Origin: CAWINY01 sp963837635 | GTDB taxonomy: Bacteria; Acidobacteriota; Terriglobia; Terriglobales; Acidobacteriaceae | Length of the DNA stretch: 64,000 nucleotides | NCBI GenBank assembly: GCA_963837635.1 | Contig: CAWINY010000003.1 | Span: 434,001 to 498,000, forward strand | Direction of reading: 5' to 3' | Shown: piece after piece, positions 1 to 7,811 of the stretch | Layout of the letters: every line of letters begins with the position of its first letter | How positions within the stretch are numbered: position 1 is the stretch's first letter | Translations under genes and position numbers: made by a program | Notes under the pieces: generated by a model | Database searches by the model: none | Told to the model about the DNA's origin: nothing | The model's input: only the letters and a program-made list of their open reading frames with translations

Positions 1-187
1 CGGCCTGCTCGGGTTGCGCCACGCTGGCCGCGGGAGCGCTCGCCGGAGGCTGCATGGCCGAGGGCGCAGCCGTCTGCTCTTGCTGCTGCGGGGCTGCCGC
101 AGGGGCTTGCTGGGCAGAGGCCAGAGTTACGAAACCAATCAGGGAAATAACTACGGTCAGGATTGTGACCCGGAACTTCAGGCTCAT
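1..187 (-). CDS. Second F0 ATP synthase b-type subunit, N-terminal part (runs off window)
   Basis: Sixty-two residues are visible before the window edge. They open with a hydrophobic, signal-like stretch (MSLKFRVTILTVVISLIGF, then LASA) and continue into a Gln/Ala/Pro-rich segment. The ATG at 187 overlaps the TGA of the upstream b-subunit gene in an ATGA junction, which implies translational coupling. Tandem F0 b-type genes, one with an N-terminal extension, are known in several phyla, so a second stalk subunit is the natural reading. The diagnostic coiled coil lies outside the window, so the function rests on context. Confidence 0.6.
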   Translation of the reverse strand, partial: MSLKFRVTILTVVISLIGFVTLASAQQAPAAAPQQQEQTAAPSAMQPPASAPAASVAQPEQA

Positions 188-660
188 TGGACACCGCCCG
201 CCGGATACTGTGCCACTCCGACCTGCCGGAAGATGCGAGTGATGACCTCGCTAGCCAGCCGTTCCGCTTCCGCTTGAATGCTCGTCTTGGAGAGCTCGAC
301 ATCGCCGGCGATCGCGGCCTTGGCGGCTTTGACCTCGGCATCGGCTTTGGCCCGCACTTCAGCGATGGCAGTGGCACGCAGCTCCAGTGCCTTCTTGCGC
401 CGGGCGTCCTGTGACTTAAAAACGGCGACCCGCGCCTCACGCAAAGCCGTCTCGTATTCCGCGGTGCGCGCTTCGGCGGCGGCGATATCGGCGCGCGCCT
501 TCTCCAACGCACCTTCCGTCTTTGCCCGACGCTCGGCCAACACACGAGTCATCGGCTTGTGCACCATCAGGCGATACGCCACGAAGAGCAGCACAAATAG
601 GACGACGGTCGGGATGGACCCGAGCAGAAGCTGGCCTAACTGCCTTAAAGTATCTTCCAT
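184..660 (-). CDS. atpF: ATP synthase F0 subunit b
   Basis: A protein of 158 residues that forms the peripheral stalk of F-type ATP synthase, linking the membrane sector to F1. A single membrane helix near residues 13-30 is followed by a long Ala/Glu/Arg/Lys-rich coiled coil (about 45-140), which is the family pattern, and the length is normal for bacterial b subunits. Its stop overlaps the start of the next gene by ATGA, consistent with one atp transcript running leftward. The remaining atp genes are not in the window. Confidence 0.88.
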   Translation of the reverse strand: MEDTLRQLGQLLLGSIPTVVLFVLLFVAYRLMVHKPMTRVLAERRAKTEGALEKARADIAAAEARTAEYETALREARVAVFKSQDARRKKALELRATAIAEVRAKADAEVKAAKAAIAGDVELSKTSIQAEAERLASEVITRIFRQVGVAQYPAGGVQ

Positions 661-1165
661 GTATTACTGAGCCGAGTGGGATTTCATTGAGAACGATACA
701 TGGTGGCGCAAGAAACTGTCAAACGGATTTGCCGGATTTGGACGCGCATCACGCTGATGGGTGATGGCCAACATAAGGGCTTGTTCAGGCCTCAAGGTTT
801 GTAGCCGAAACCGCGATTTTGGCTGGGATTTGTCGTAGGCCGGCGTCTCGCCGGGGGAACTCTTTGAGCTGCTGTGCCGCAAACGAGACTCCGCCGGCGA
901 GACGATCCTGCACTTCGCGCTCGGCTCATTTTTTCCTTCCAGATGAGTTGTAAAACGCGGAGCTTCGGCCTATCGTTGTTGACCGCGGAAGGGTTCAGGA
1001 TTTTTTCCTCCCAGGCAGGCATTGTCTCCCGGGAGAACCAAAATTGCGGCACCGCAGCACGCCCCCGGGAATCCCCACAAGCGCGCCTTTTGCGCCTGCT
1101 GGTGGAAGCGTGCTGGCGCGGTTCGAGCTCAACCAGCGGTTCCCGAATAGCTAAGGAGATCGGCG
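661..1165. other. Gene-free spacer between atpF and hfq
   Basis: No convincing gene on either strand. It contains a degenerate REP-like copy at 834-857 (GTAGGCCGGCGTCTCGCCGG core) with a partial inverted partner at about 891-905. It must carry the divergent promoters for the atp genes and for hfq, but no clear -35/-10 pair stands out. Confidence 0.5.
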
Positions 1166-1489
1166 ATGGAAAACAAGCCGGCGCAGAACATCCAGGATTC
1201 CTTTCTCAACACAGCGCGCAAAGAAAAAGTCAACATTACGCTGTACTTGCTCAGCGGGGTGAAGCTGACTGGCCGCATCCGTTCCTTTGATAAATACTCG
1301 GTCGTGCTCGAAACCAATAGCCAGGAACAGTTGATCTTCAAGCACGCCATTTCTACCGTGGTCATGAGCAAGCCGCACATGGAACGTGCGCAAGCGGCAG
1401 GCGAACGGCCTCACGCGGTGGAGCCGCGTCCGGCCGCCTCCGCCCCGCCGGCTCCGGCGGCCAGCAGCGGAACCGGCACGGAGGGATAG
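1166..1489 (+). CDS. hfq: RNA chaperone Hfq
   Basis: The hexameric Sm-like RNA chaperone that mediates small RNA-mRNA pairing. Residues 1-72 hold the Sm fold: an N-terminal helix (AQNIQDSFLNTARKEK), Sm1 (VNITLYLLSGVKLTGRIRSF) and Sm2 (IFKHAISTV). The C-terminal tail of about 35 residues is Ala/Pro-rich and probably disordered. The start has a good ribosome binding site (AAGGAG, 1154-1159). It lies 36 bp before hflX, the classical hfq-hflX order, so the two are probably co-transcribed. Confidence 0.96.
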   Translation: MENKPAQNIQDSFLNTARKEKVNITLYLLSGVKLTGRIRSFDKYSVVLETNSQEQLIFKHAISTVVMSKPHMERAQAAGERPHAVEPRPAASAPPAPAASSGTGTEG

Positions 1490-1525
1490 CTTATTCCCTG
1501 GGTTCGGGACCGAGACCGGGATGCC

Positions 1526-2920
1526 ATGCGTTCGAGAGACACCGGCGAGCGGGTCGTGCTCGTGGGTGTGGACCTGCGTTCGGCTGCCGCACCGAAGCGG
1601 GTTGGGGAGACGCGCAGCCGCGACTCGTCGACCGAAGCCATCACTCCGGTGCTTCCGCAGGCGCGTGCCGCACGGGAAGCCTCAAAGGTCTCTGGCCCGG
1701 ACCTCGATACCAATGGGAACATCTTCAGCCCCGAAGAATCCCTGGCCGAGCTGCGCGAGTTGGCCACCAGCGCCGGCGGCGAGGTCGTAGCCGAGTTCCT
1801 GCAATCGCGCGACCGGCCCGATCCGGCAACCCTGATCGGGCGTGGCAAGCTGGAAGAGATCGCGGGCGTGGTGGCTTCGTCCAACGCCGACGTGGTCATC
1901 TTTGATCACGAGCTTTCGCCCTCGCAGCTGCGCAACCTGGAGCGCGAGATCAAGACGCGCGTCATCGACCGCACCCAGCTCATCCTGGACATCTTTGCCC
2001 GTCACGCGCGCACCCGTGAAGGACAGTTGCAGGTCGAACTGGCCCAGCTTGAATACCTGATGCCACGCCTTGCAGGGCGAGGTAAAGAGATGTCGCAGCT
2101 TGGCGGCGGCATCGGCACCCGCGGCCCCGGCGAAACTCAGTTGGAAACCGACCGCCGCAAGATCTCCCGGCGCATCCGCCATCTGAAATCACGGTTAGAG
2201 GAGGTGCGCCGCATCCGCACGCAGCAACGGCAGCGGCGCGAATCGGTGCCGGTAGCGACCGTGGCTCTCGTCGGCTACACCAACGCGGGTAAGAGCACCT
2301 TATTTAACGCCCTGACCCGGGCCGGCGTAGTCGCTTCCTCGCGCATGTTCGCCACGCTTGACCCCACGCTGCGCTCGGTCAAGCTCCCCTCGCGGCGCAA
2401 GGTTCTCCTCTCCGATACGGTGGGCTTCATCCGCCAGCTACCGCACACGCTGGTCTCCGCCTTTCGCGCGACTCTCGAAGAGGTGCAGCGGGCGGCGCTC
2501 ATCCTGCACGTCTCCGACGCCACCAGCCCCGTCGCCGCCGAACAGGACCGCCAGGTCGAGCAGGTGCTCGGGGAACTGGATGCAGGCGCTAAGCCGCGCA
2601 TCCACGTGCTGAACAAGATCGACCAACTGGATTCGGCACAGCGGGAATCGTTGCGCAATGCCGGCCTGGTCGTGCACATCTCCGCGAAACAGGGGACGGG
2701 ACTGGACCAACTGCTGGAAGTGATCGATGCCGCCCTGCAGGAAGATCCGCTCAGCCGCGTGCATCTGCGCGTGCCACAGTCGGAAGGCAAGCTCTTGTCG
2801 CAGATCGAAGCCCGCGCCCTCATCTTCGCGCGCGAATATCGCGATGGACTGGTGGAGCTGGACGTGCAAGCCCCGGAATCGTTGCTGCGCCGGCTGCGGC
2901 AATATGTGGATAGCCGTTAG
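1526..2920 (+). CDS. hflX: Ribosome-associated GTPase HflX
   Basis: A 464-residue GTPase that binds the 50S subunit and splits stalled or hibernating ribosomes. The HflX N-terminal domain (about 70-235) contains the family motif GGGIGTRGPGETQLE (193-207), followed by a basic coiled coil. The G domain has G1 GYTNAGKS (250-257), G3 DTVGF (297-301), G4 NKID (363-366) and G5 SAK. The first 60 residues are poorly conserved, so a later start is possible. The stop codon lies at the beginning of a 7-nt tandem array, so repeat DNA abuts the 3' end directly. Confidence 0.95.
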   Translation: MRSRDTGERVVLVGVDLRSAAAPKRVGETRSRDSSTEAITPVLPQARAAREASKVSGPDLDTNGNIFSPEESLAELRELATSAGGEVVAEFLQSRDRPDPATLIGRGKLEEIAGVVASSNADVVIFDHELSPSQLRNLEREIKTRVIDRTQLILDIFARHARTREGQLQVELAQLEYLMPRLAGRGKEMSQLGGGIGTRGPGETQLETDRRKISRRIRHLKSRLEEVRRIRTQQRQRRESVPVATVALVGYTNAGKSTLFNALTRAGVVASSRMFATLDPTLRSVKLPSRRKVLLSDTVGFIRQLPHTLVSAFRATLEEVQRAALILHVSDATSPVAAEQDRQVEQVLGELDAGAKPRIHVLNKIDQLDSAQRESLRNAGLVVHISAKQGTGLDQLLEVIDAALQEDPLSRVHLRVPQSEGKLLSQIEARALIFAREYRDGLVELDVQAPESLLRRLRQYVDSR

Positions 2921-2999
2921 CTATCGGCTATCGGCTATCAGCTATCAGCTATCAGCTGTCAGCTATCGGCTGTCAGCTATCAGCTATCGGCGATCAGTC
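2919..2999. repeat. Heptanucleotide tandem array (RTCRGCT) at the hflX stop codon
   Basis: About eleven consecutive 7-nt units that vary only at two purine positions (ATCGGCT, ATCAGCT, GTCAGCT). The array starts at the TAG of hflX. A short complementary segment at 3236-3263 (AAAGCTGAGGGCCGATAGCT) could pair with it. It resembles cyanobacterial STRR heptamer arrays in style, but with an inverted partner. Confidence 0.8.
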
Positions 3000-3517
3000 G
3001 TGGGTTCTCAACTCATCCAACCAATCCCACAAATTGTCATCCTGAGTGGTGCACGGGCCAGCGGCCCACCCATGTGGATGAAAAGCCGCTTAGCTGGTAG
3101 CGCCGCATTGGGCGCGGTCGCGGCCGGAGTCGAAGGATCTTGTGGTCCGATCTCCGGAATTTGTGAGATGGGTTTTGGCTTCGCTGGCTGTTTGGCGAAG
3201 CGCTGAACGGCAACGGCGAGAGCTAGCGCTTGCAAGCCGAAAGCTGAGGGCCGATAGCTGAGCGCCAAAAACAAATGCGGCGGGCTAAAAGTGTGGTGTT
3301 TCTTAGCCCGCCCTTCGATCCTGAATCAGATCGGGTTGGTTTCGTCCAGTGTTCATCGGGTGTCCGTGGGGAGAATTGCACAGGTGGGGTGGGGTGTCCA
3401 GGGAAATCCTTAGCTTTCCCAAAACAGAATCGTGGGGCGATATAGCTTGCAGAAATGGCGCGCATCGGCCTTGGGATGCGCGCCTGGCCGGTGGGGGTTG
3501 GTTGGAGTACCTGGCGG
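3000..3517. other. Gene-free spacer with repeat debris
   Basis: No gene. 3036-3150 matches the style of the dispersed GTCATCCTGAG spacer repeat and gives only artefactual reading frames. At 3279-3312 a 10-bp perfect hairpin (GGCGGGCTAA / TTAGCCCGCC) runs directly into the left copy of the 29-bp direct repeat that bounds the next element. Confidence 0.6.
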
Positions 3518-3832
3518 CTAGGCCGCTGCGGCCTTGTCCTTTTTGGGCTTCGGGACTTCGTGGACCATTTTGTCTTCCGGGATCTCGTGGACCATCACTT
3601 CGTAGCGGCGGACACCGACTGGCTGAAAGACCAGGGTGCGTTGCTGGAAGCGGTCGACCAGACGAGCGTACTTGCCGCGCTCGATGCGCAGCGGAGTGTC
3701 CAGCGGGGCTGACTGAATGAGTTGCTCCAGCAGTTTGTCCGCCTGTTCGTAGCCTTGGCGTCCGGCTGCTTTGGCTTTGAGGTAGGCCCGGAGTTTGCGC
3801 AGGTTGCGGCGGTATTGGCTGGTGGTGTTCAT
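3518..3832 (-). CDS. Small basic hypothetical protein in the element
   Basis: A 104-residue protein I do not recognise. The N-terminal half is Arg/Lys-rich and helical (QYRRNLRKLRAYLKAKAAGR), the middle is beta-rich (LRIERGKYARLVDRF), and the tail ends KPKKDKAAAA. The ATG at 3832 is preceded by a plausible Shine-Dalgarno (TGGAAGC). Its position in the remnant element suggests a phage or plasmid-type accessory protein, but no function is claimed. Its codon usage is reasonable, unlike the reading frames in the GC-rich DNA next to it. Confidence 0.55.
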   Translation of the reverse strand: MNTTSQYRRNLRKLRAYLKAKAAGRQGYEQADKLLEQLIQSAPLDTPLRIERGKYARLVDRFQQRTLVFQPVGVRRYEVMVHEIPEDKMVHEVPKPKKDKAAAA

Positions 3833-4819
3833 GCTTCCAGATTAACGCCGTGGGTCAAGGCGACGGCGGGCCGGGAGGTCGCCGAACCACGGCCCGCCTG
3901 CTGCTGACCCGGACTCGCGCTGTCGAGCGGGGAGCCCTGCTTGACGCCGCACTCGGGGAGACCAGGACAGCGGAGCCAGTTTAGTGCCTGATCGCCCTGG
4001 CGCCAACGCCCAGGGGGGAGGGGGGGTGAAGTCAACCCTTCGCCAACCTTCCCCCCAGGCTTACCGCCGCGCGGGAGGACCGCCCCGATGAGCCATGCGG
4101 GCCGGACGCGCGGCTTGGCGCGCGGTAGCGCGCCCGAGGGTGTGCCCAGGGACGAAGGCGCAGGCGCTTGCACGGGCGCGACCTTGCTGCCGGTGCGGAG
4201 CGTGACGCGCACGGAGCGAGCATGCCCGCCATTTGCAGGGGGAGCCCTGGGCCGCCCGGCTTTGCGGGCGGAACCAGGGGGGACCCCCTGCAAATGGCGT
4301 GGCACGCGCAGCGGAGTGGTTGCGCGGCGCGCGGAGTACCGGCAGCATGGACGCGCCTTGGGGCGACGAGAGGGAGGACGCGAAGCGGCCAGGGCGGGGG
4401 CCGCGCGGAAGCGCGGTGCGCGCGGTTACGACTGAGGACAGGCAGGCTGGCGCGCCCGGATGGCTACCGGCGCGGCCTACGCCTTACGGGCGCGCCAGAC
4501 TGCCGCAGGCCGAAGGAGTGCGCGCAGGCGGGGGGAAGGAATAAGCCCGGCCCGCTTGCGCGCCCAGAGAGTGCCGGGAGTGACACCGCACTGGAGCGCG
4601 CATAAAAAGCGGGCCGCACCTTGTTTTTAATGCTGGCACTGGCAAGTCCCGAGGTCGCGCCCGTGCTGCGCCGACTTCGTCCCGAGAGGGAGTGCGACGT
4701 GCGCAGCACGAGCCCGAGTCATTCCTTGTACGTCCGATCATCGAGAGACTCAAACGGGAACGGGTGTTCCATGGCGCCTTGCGCCGGTGCAGTGGGTTGG
4801 CGTGGTCGGGTTGGTTAGG
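3833..4819. other. GC-rich gene-free core of the element
   Basis: Long overlapping frames on both strands here are Arg/Ala/Gly-rich and look like artefacts of high GC. The only structured feature is the hairpin at 4227-4299. No gene, tRNA or CRISPR was found. Confidence 0.55.
4227..4299. repeat. 73-nt nested perfect-arm hairpin
   Basis: Outer arms CGCCATTTGCAGGGGG (4227-4242) and CCCCCTGCAAATGGCG (4284-4299) are perfect over 16 bp. Inside, CCCTGG (4245-4250) pairs with CCAGGG (4274-4279) and CCGCCCG (4252-4258) with CGGGCGG (4265-4271). Almost the whole segment folds into one rod with small internal loops. There is no T-tract on either side, so it is not a classical terminator. Confidence 0.75.
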
Positions 4820-4957
4820 CGGATGACCATCGTGCACGCCCTGTTTTTGCGCGGCTTCGTAGAGTTGGGCGTCCCGCTCCGTGGTGAACGACTTGCGCAG
4901 GCGTTTACCGCTGGCGTCGTACCAGTCGGCGTAAAATTTGTTTCCTTTCTGATACAT
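4820..4957 (-). pseudogene. Tyrosine recombinase (phage-type integrase), N-terminal fragment
   Basis: From the ATG at 4957, preceded by GGAAGGAAGG, the frame reads MYQKGNKFYADWYDASGKR and continues LRKSFTTERDAQLYEAAQKQ. This is the typical N-terminal arm-binding segment of phage integrases (a YADWYD..GKR-type strand, then a helix). After about residue 44 the similarity is lost and the frame runs into Arg/Pro-rich noise, so the core-binding and catalytic domains (R..HxxR..Y) are gone. It is read as a truncated relic. Confidence 0.6.
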
Positions 4958-5097
4958 GGTGCCTTCCTTCCAAGTGGAATTTGGACACCGGATGAAACCG
5001 GACGAAGGCGTAGACACCGGGCCGGACACCGCAACGGGCGCGGGTTTGCCCGGGGGCGGTGGTGTCTGGTGTCCGTGGTGTCCGGGAGTGTAACAAA

Positions 5098-5138
5098 GGG
5101 CGGGCGGCGAAATTGCGGTGCTTTTTCGCCGCCCGCCC
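5098..5138. terminator. Strong hairpin at right end of the element
   Basis: Perfect 15-bp arms GGGCGGGCGGCGAAA (5098-5112) and TTTCGCCGCCCGCCC (5124-5138). It leads directly into the right copy of the 29-bp direct repeat. It could end transcripts arriving from the reductase gene or be part of an attachment region. Confidence 0.5.
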
Positions 5139-5237
5139 TTCGATCCTGAATCGGATCGGAGGTGATAGTTACTATGGTAACCCCATTTCCCCCTCTGTCA
5201 AGAAGACTCGCAAGTTGCTGCTGTAGGTCGAGAACCG

Positions 5238-6944
5238 CTATTGCTCGATCCCATGCGGCGGGCGCGCTTGAGGCTGGTCACGCTCCACTGCGGCGGACGG
5301 AATTCCGGACAGGAACCACCGGATCTCGTCGGTGCTATGGCGTGCGAGGAACTTCCGCAAGTTTTCCCCGGGATAGCCGAACTCTCCGAAGCGTGACATC
5401 AGCCGCTCGATGGCATCGGGTACCTCGGACGCCAGGCAGCGATAGCCCACCGGACGTGCGATCGATTGTTCCCGGCCGACCGCGCCGCCAACACAGAAGT
5501 AGAAGGCGTCCCGCATATTGCCGTCGACCCGGAGTTTCTTGCCTTCCAGGCCGAGGTCGGCGATCCAGTGCTGGCCGCAGCTATTGGGGCAGCCGGCGAT
5601 GTTGATCTTGATCTGCTCCTCGAATCCCGGCAACCGCTCCTCCAGCTCCTCGACCAGCCAGCGGGCGTAGTTCTTCGTCTCCGCGATTGCCAGTTTGCAG
5701 AACTCGGTGCCGGTGCAGGCCACGGTTCCGCGCCAGAAGGGAGAGCCGGAGGTGCGCAAGCCGATCGCCTCCAACTCACGCGCCAGCTCTGCGGCAGCGG
5801 CGTTTGGCACATTGACGATCAGCAGATTCTGCATGTTGGTGTTGCGCAGTTCGCCGTTGGCGAAGCGCTCGGCGAGTTCCGCCGCCCCACGCAGTTGCTC
5901 GGAGGTCAGCCTGCCGCGCAGCACGGCGGCGCCGACATAGGAATATCCCGGCTGCTTCTGCGGGTGCACGCCGACGTGGTCGCGAAAGACGTCGAGCGGC
6001 GCGTGTTCTTCCACGGCTTCGCCGAGCCTGTATCCGAGGCGCCGGTTGATTTCGCTGAGTAAGCTATCGGCGTCCCAGCCATGCTTGAGGAAAAGGAACT
6101 TCAGCCGCGCGTGCTCGCGGCTCTGGCGCAGAATGTCGGCATCGCGAAAGATCTCGGCAATGGCGCGCGTGACCGGAATTACCTGCTCCCAGCCCACGAA
6201 GGCATTGAGCCGAACCGCCAGATGAGGCTCGGTGGAGAGTCCGCCGCCCACCCGCAGCGAGAACCCGCGCTCGGCCTCGCCGCTGGCGCGCTGGCGCAGA
6301 ATCCCGGTGAAGCCAACGTCATTTATCTCGGGATACGAGCACCAGCTACGGCAGCCGGTAATGGCTATCTTGAACTTGCGCGGCAGGTTGTAGAACTCGG
6401 CGTTGCCCGCGAAGAGCCGGTCCAGTTCCAAGGCCAGAGGCGAGGCATCGAAGACCTCGTCCGCGTCGACCCCTGCCAGCGGGCATCCGGTGATGTTGCG
6501 CGTGTCGTCGCCGCAGGCGCCCTTGGTGGTAAGGCCTACCTTCCAGAGCTGATCGAGCAAATCGGGGAGATCCTCGATCCGCACCCAGTGGAGCTGGATG
6601 TTCTGGCGGACGGTGATGTCCACCACGCCGCGCGCGTAACGCCGCGCGCTCTCCGCAATGGTGCGCACCTGATAGGCATGGAGCTGGCCATTCGGGATGC
6701 GTATGCGCACCATGAAATACGGCACGGAGTTCCCGATGCCGTCCCTGCCGCCGACCGCGCCCACCCCGTCGCCCTGCGTATACACGCCCCAGGCGCGGAA
6801 GTACGTCGCCAGCCATTCTTGCGGAATCGAATTGAATCCCTGGCGCGCGAACTGTCGAATTTCCTCGAGATGCTCCCAGGCATTTTTCTCGCGCTTAAGG
6901 CGTTCGACCTTTTGCGCCTTGGTTTCTTTTACCTGCGGTACCAT
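5238..6944 (-). CDS. Ferredoxin-dependent sulfite/nitrite reductase (siroheme, 4Fe-4S)
   Basis: A 568-residue assimilatory reductase that carries out the six-electron reduction of sulfite to sulfide (or nitrite to ammonia) with coupled siroheme and a 4Fe-4S cluster. The ferredoxin-like repeats are present and the four cluster cysteines are in the motifs CTGTEFC (410-416) and CPNSC (452-456). The frame is open 29 codons upstream, but MVPQVKETK at 6944 is chosen because it follows GAGGCCGAAGAC and the upstream residues overlap the promoter. Divergence from an Rrf2 regulator and closeness to APS reductase favour sulfite as substrate; nitrite cannot be excluded. Confidence 0.88.
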   Translation of the reverse strand: MVPQVKETKAQKVERLKREKNAWEHLEEIRQFARQGFNSIPQEWLATYFRAWGVYTQGDGVGAVGGRDGIGNSVPYFMVRIRIPNGQLHAYQVRTIAESARRYARGVVDITVRQNIQLHWVRIEDLPDLLDQLWKVGLTTKGACGDDTRNITGCPLAGVDADEVFDASPLALELDRLFAGNAEFYNLPRKFKIAITGCRSWCSYPEINDVGFTGILRQRASGEAERGFSLRVGGGLSTEPHLAVRLNAFVGWEQVIPVTRAIAEIFRDADILRQSREHARLKFLFLKHGWDADSLLSEINRRLGYRLGEAVEEHAPLDVFRDHVGVHPQKQPGYSYVGAAVLRGRLTSEQLRGAAELAERFANGELRNTNMQNLLIVNVPNAAAAELARELEAIGLRTSGSPFWRGTVACTGTEFCKLAIAETKNYARWLVEELEERLPGFEEQIKINIAGCPNSCGQHWIADLGLEGKKLRVDGNMRDAFYFCVGGAVGREQSIARPVGYRCLASEVPDAIERLMSRFGEFGYPGENLRKFLARHSTDEIRWFLSGIPSAAVERDQPQARPPHGIEQ

Positions 6945-7008
6945 GTCTTCGGCCTCACGTTTGTACTTGGTTGAGAGCCTAGCGGAATCCGGTGGCGGAG
7001 CGAAGTTG

Positions 7009-7021
7009 ATTATATTGATCG
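7009..7021 (-). promoter_or_regulatory. -10 element overlapped by candidate Rrf2 box, reductase promoter
   Basis: On the minus strand, TATAAT (7014-7009) overlaps the 10-mer CGATCAATAT (7021-7012). The same 10-mer occurs upstream of the APS reductase gene (7690-7699). Overlap of a repeated box with a -10 element is what a repressor operator would look like. Confidence 0.45.
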
Positions 7022-7105
7022 TGACAATCAAGAATTGTGAACTCGATTTTTCTTGACAAAATCAACCCTTGACTAACTTGAGCACGACAGTCATGATTGC
7101 ATCGA

Positions 7106-7540
7106 ATGAAGCTCTCCACTAAAGGCGAATACGGGTTGCTGGCGGTCTTCGACCTGGCGCTGCAACCGGCGGATGGGCCGGTTCAGGCGGTGCACATCGC
7201 GGAGCGGCAAGGCATCCCGAAGCAGTACCTCGATCAATTGATGCTGAGCCTGCGCAAGGCGGGCCTGGTCGCGAGTTCGCGCGGCCGGCAGGGTGGCTAT
7301 CAACTGGCACGGCCAGCCAGCACCATTACTTTGCTGGACGTGGTCACCGCGCTGGAAGGCCCGGTAAACAACACCAATTTCGTCGCCAAGCGCCGGCGAG
7401 CATTAAGCGGCCACGGCGTCCTGAAGGACGTCTGGGACGAGCTTTCGCTCCAGACGATCGACTTCCTGCGCAGCCGGACCATCGAGGACCTCTGCGCGGA
7501 GTACCGCAAAGCCGCAGCCGCCATCGTGTATGAAATCTAG
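7106..7540 (+). CDS. Rrf2-family transcriptional regulator
   Basis: A 144-residue winged-helix regulator starting MKLSTKGEYGLLAVFDLAL, the typical Rrf2 opening; the helix-turn-helix is about residues 22-60 and the wing has RGRQGGYQLARP. It lacks the three-cysteine cluster of IscR/NsrR (only one Cys, near the C-terminus), so an Fe-S cofactor is unlikely and a CymR-like sensor is the closer model. A TTG three codons upstream is also in frame. It sits between the sulfite reductase (divergent) and APS reductase, which suggests it controls sulfur assimilation. Confidence 0.85.
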   Translation: MKLSTKGEYGLLAVFDLALQPADGPVQAVHIAERQGIPKQYLDQLMLSLRKAGLVASSRGRQGGYQLARPASTITLLDVVTALEGPVNNTNFVAKRRRALSGHGVLKDVWDELSLQTIDFLRSRTIEDLCAEYRKAAAAIVYEI

Positions 7541-7560
7541 AGAGTGCCCCCAGAGCCCAT

Positions 7561-7646
7561 GTAGCGCCGGCGTCTCGCCGGCGGGTTCTGCCCACGCCAA
7601 GGTGCCCACTGAAAGGGGCCCCGCCGGCGAGACGCCAGCGCTACAC
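7561..7646. repeat. REP-like inverted pair (GTAGCGCCGGCGTCTCGCCG)
   Basis: A forward copy at 7561-7585 and an inverted copy at 7619-7646 (CCGCCGGCGAGACGCC then AGCGCTAC) form a clamp. The same unit recurs at 834, 28640, 29621, 50097 and, degenerate, at 61763. Each unit is itself palindromic (GCCGGCG..CGCCGGC). Confidence 0.8.
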
Positions 7647-7689
7647 CCAGGAGCTGCTCCGTCCCGACATTTTGTTTTGCTGATCCGCG

Positions 7690-7706
7690 CGATCAATATC
7701 TTGACT
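7690..7706 (+). promoter_or_regulatory. Candidate Rrf2 box and -35, APS reductase promoter
   Basis: CGATCAATAT (7690-7699) is followed at once by TTGACT (7701-7706), a good -35 match. A clear -10 at standard spacing is not obvious. The box is identical to the one overlapping the reductase -10 at 7012-7021. Confidence 0.4.
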
Positions 7707-7811
7707 TAGACAATCTATTTACTGTTGTTTAACGTTCTGCAGGGGCGAAGGAATGGCCGTCCCCGCCGGTCACCTTCATTTCACGAGACCGCTTCGATTC
7801 CCGAGGACAAG

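Larger units (their letters stand above)
3306..5159. mobile_element. Remnant of an integrated element flanked by 29-bp direct repeats
   Basis: Positions 3306-3334 and 5131-5159 share 28 of 29 bases (both contain CCCTTCGATCCTGAATC). Each copy is preceded by a strong hairpin (10-bp stem at 3279-3312; 15-bp stem at 5098-5138). Between them lie a small lysine-rich ORF, a GC-rich desert with a 73-nt hairpin, and the first 40-45 residues of a tyrosine recombinase. Direct repeats plus an integrase fragment suggest a decayed integrative element. The repeats do not match a tRNA end, so the attachment target is unknown. Confidence 0.5.

Noticed and set aside
1040..1135. tRNA-like segment upstream of hfq (GCGCGGTTCGAGCTCAACCAGC)
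   Set aside because: A T-loop-like TTCGAGC is present but no acceptor, D or anticodon stems can be formed.
2919..2999. Possible CRISPR array
   Set aside because: Units are 7 nt without spacers of constant length; no cas genes are present.
4088..4709. Several overlapping Arg/Ala/Gly-rich frames in the GC-rich part of the element
   Set aside because: Open on many frames and both strands at once, as expected from extreme GC, with no domain.
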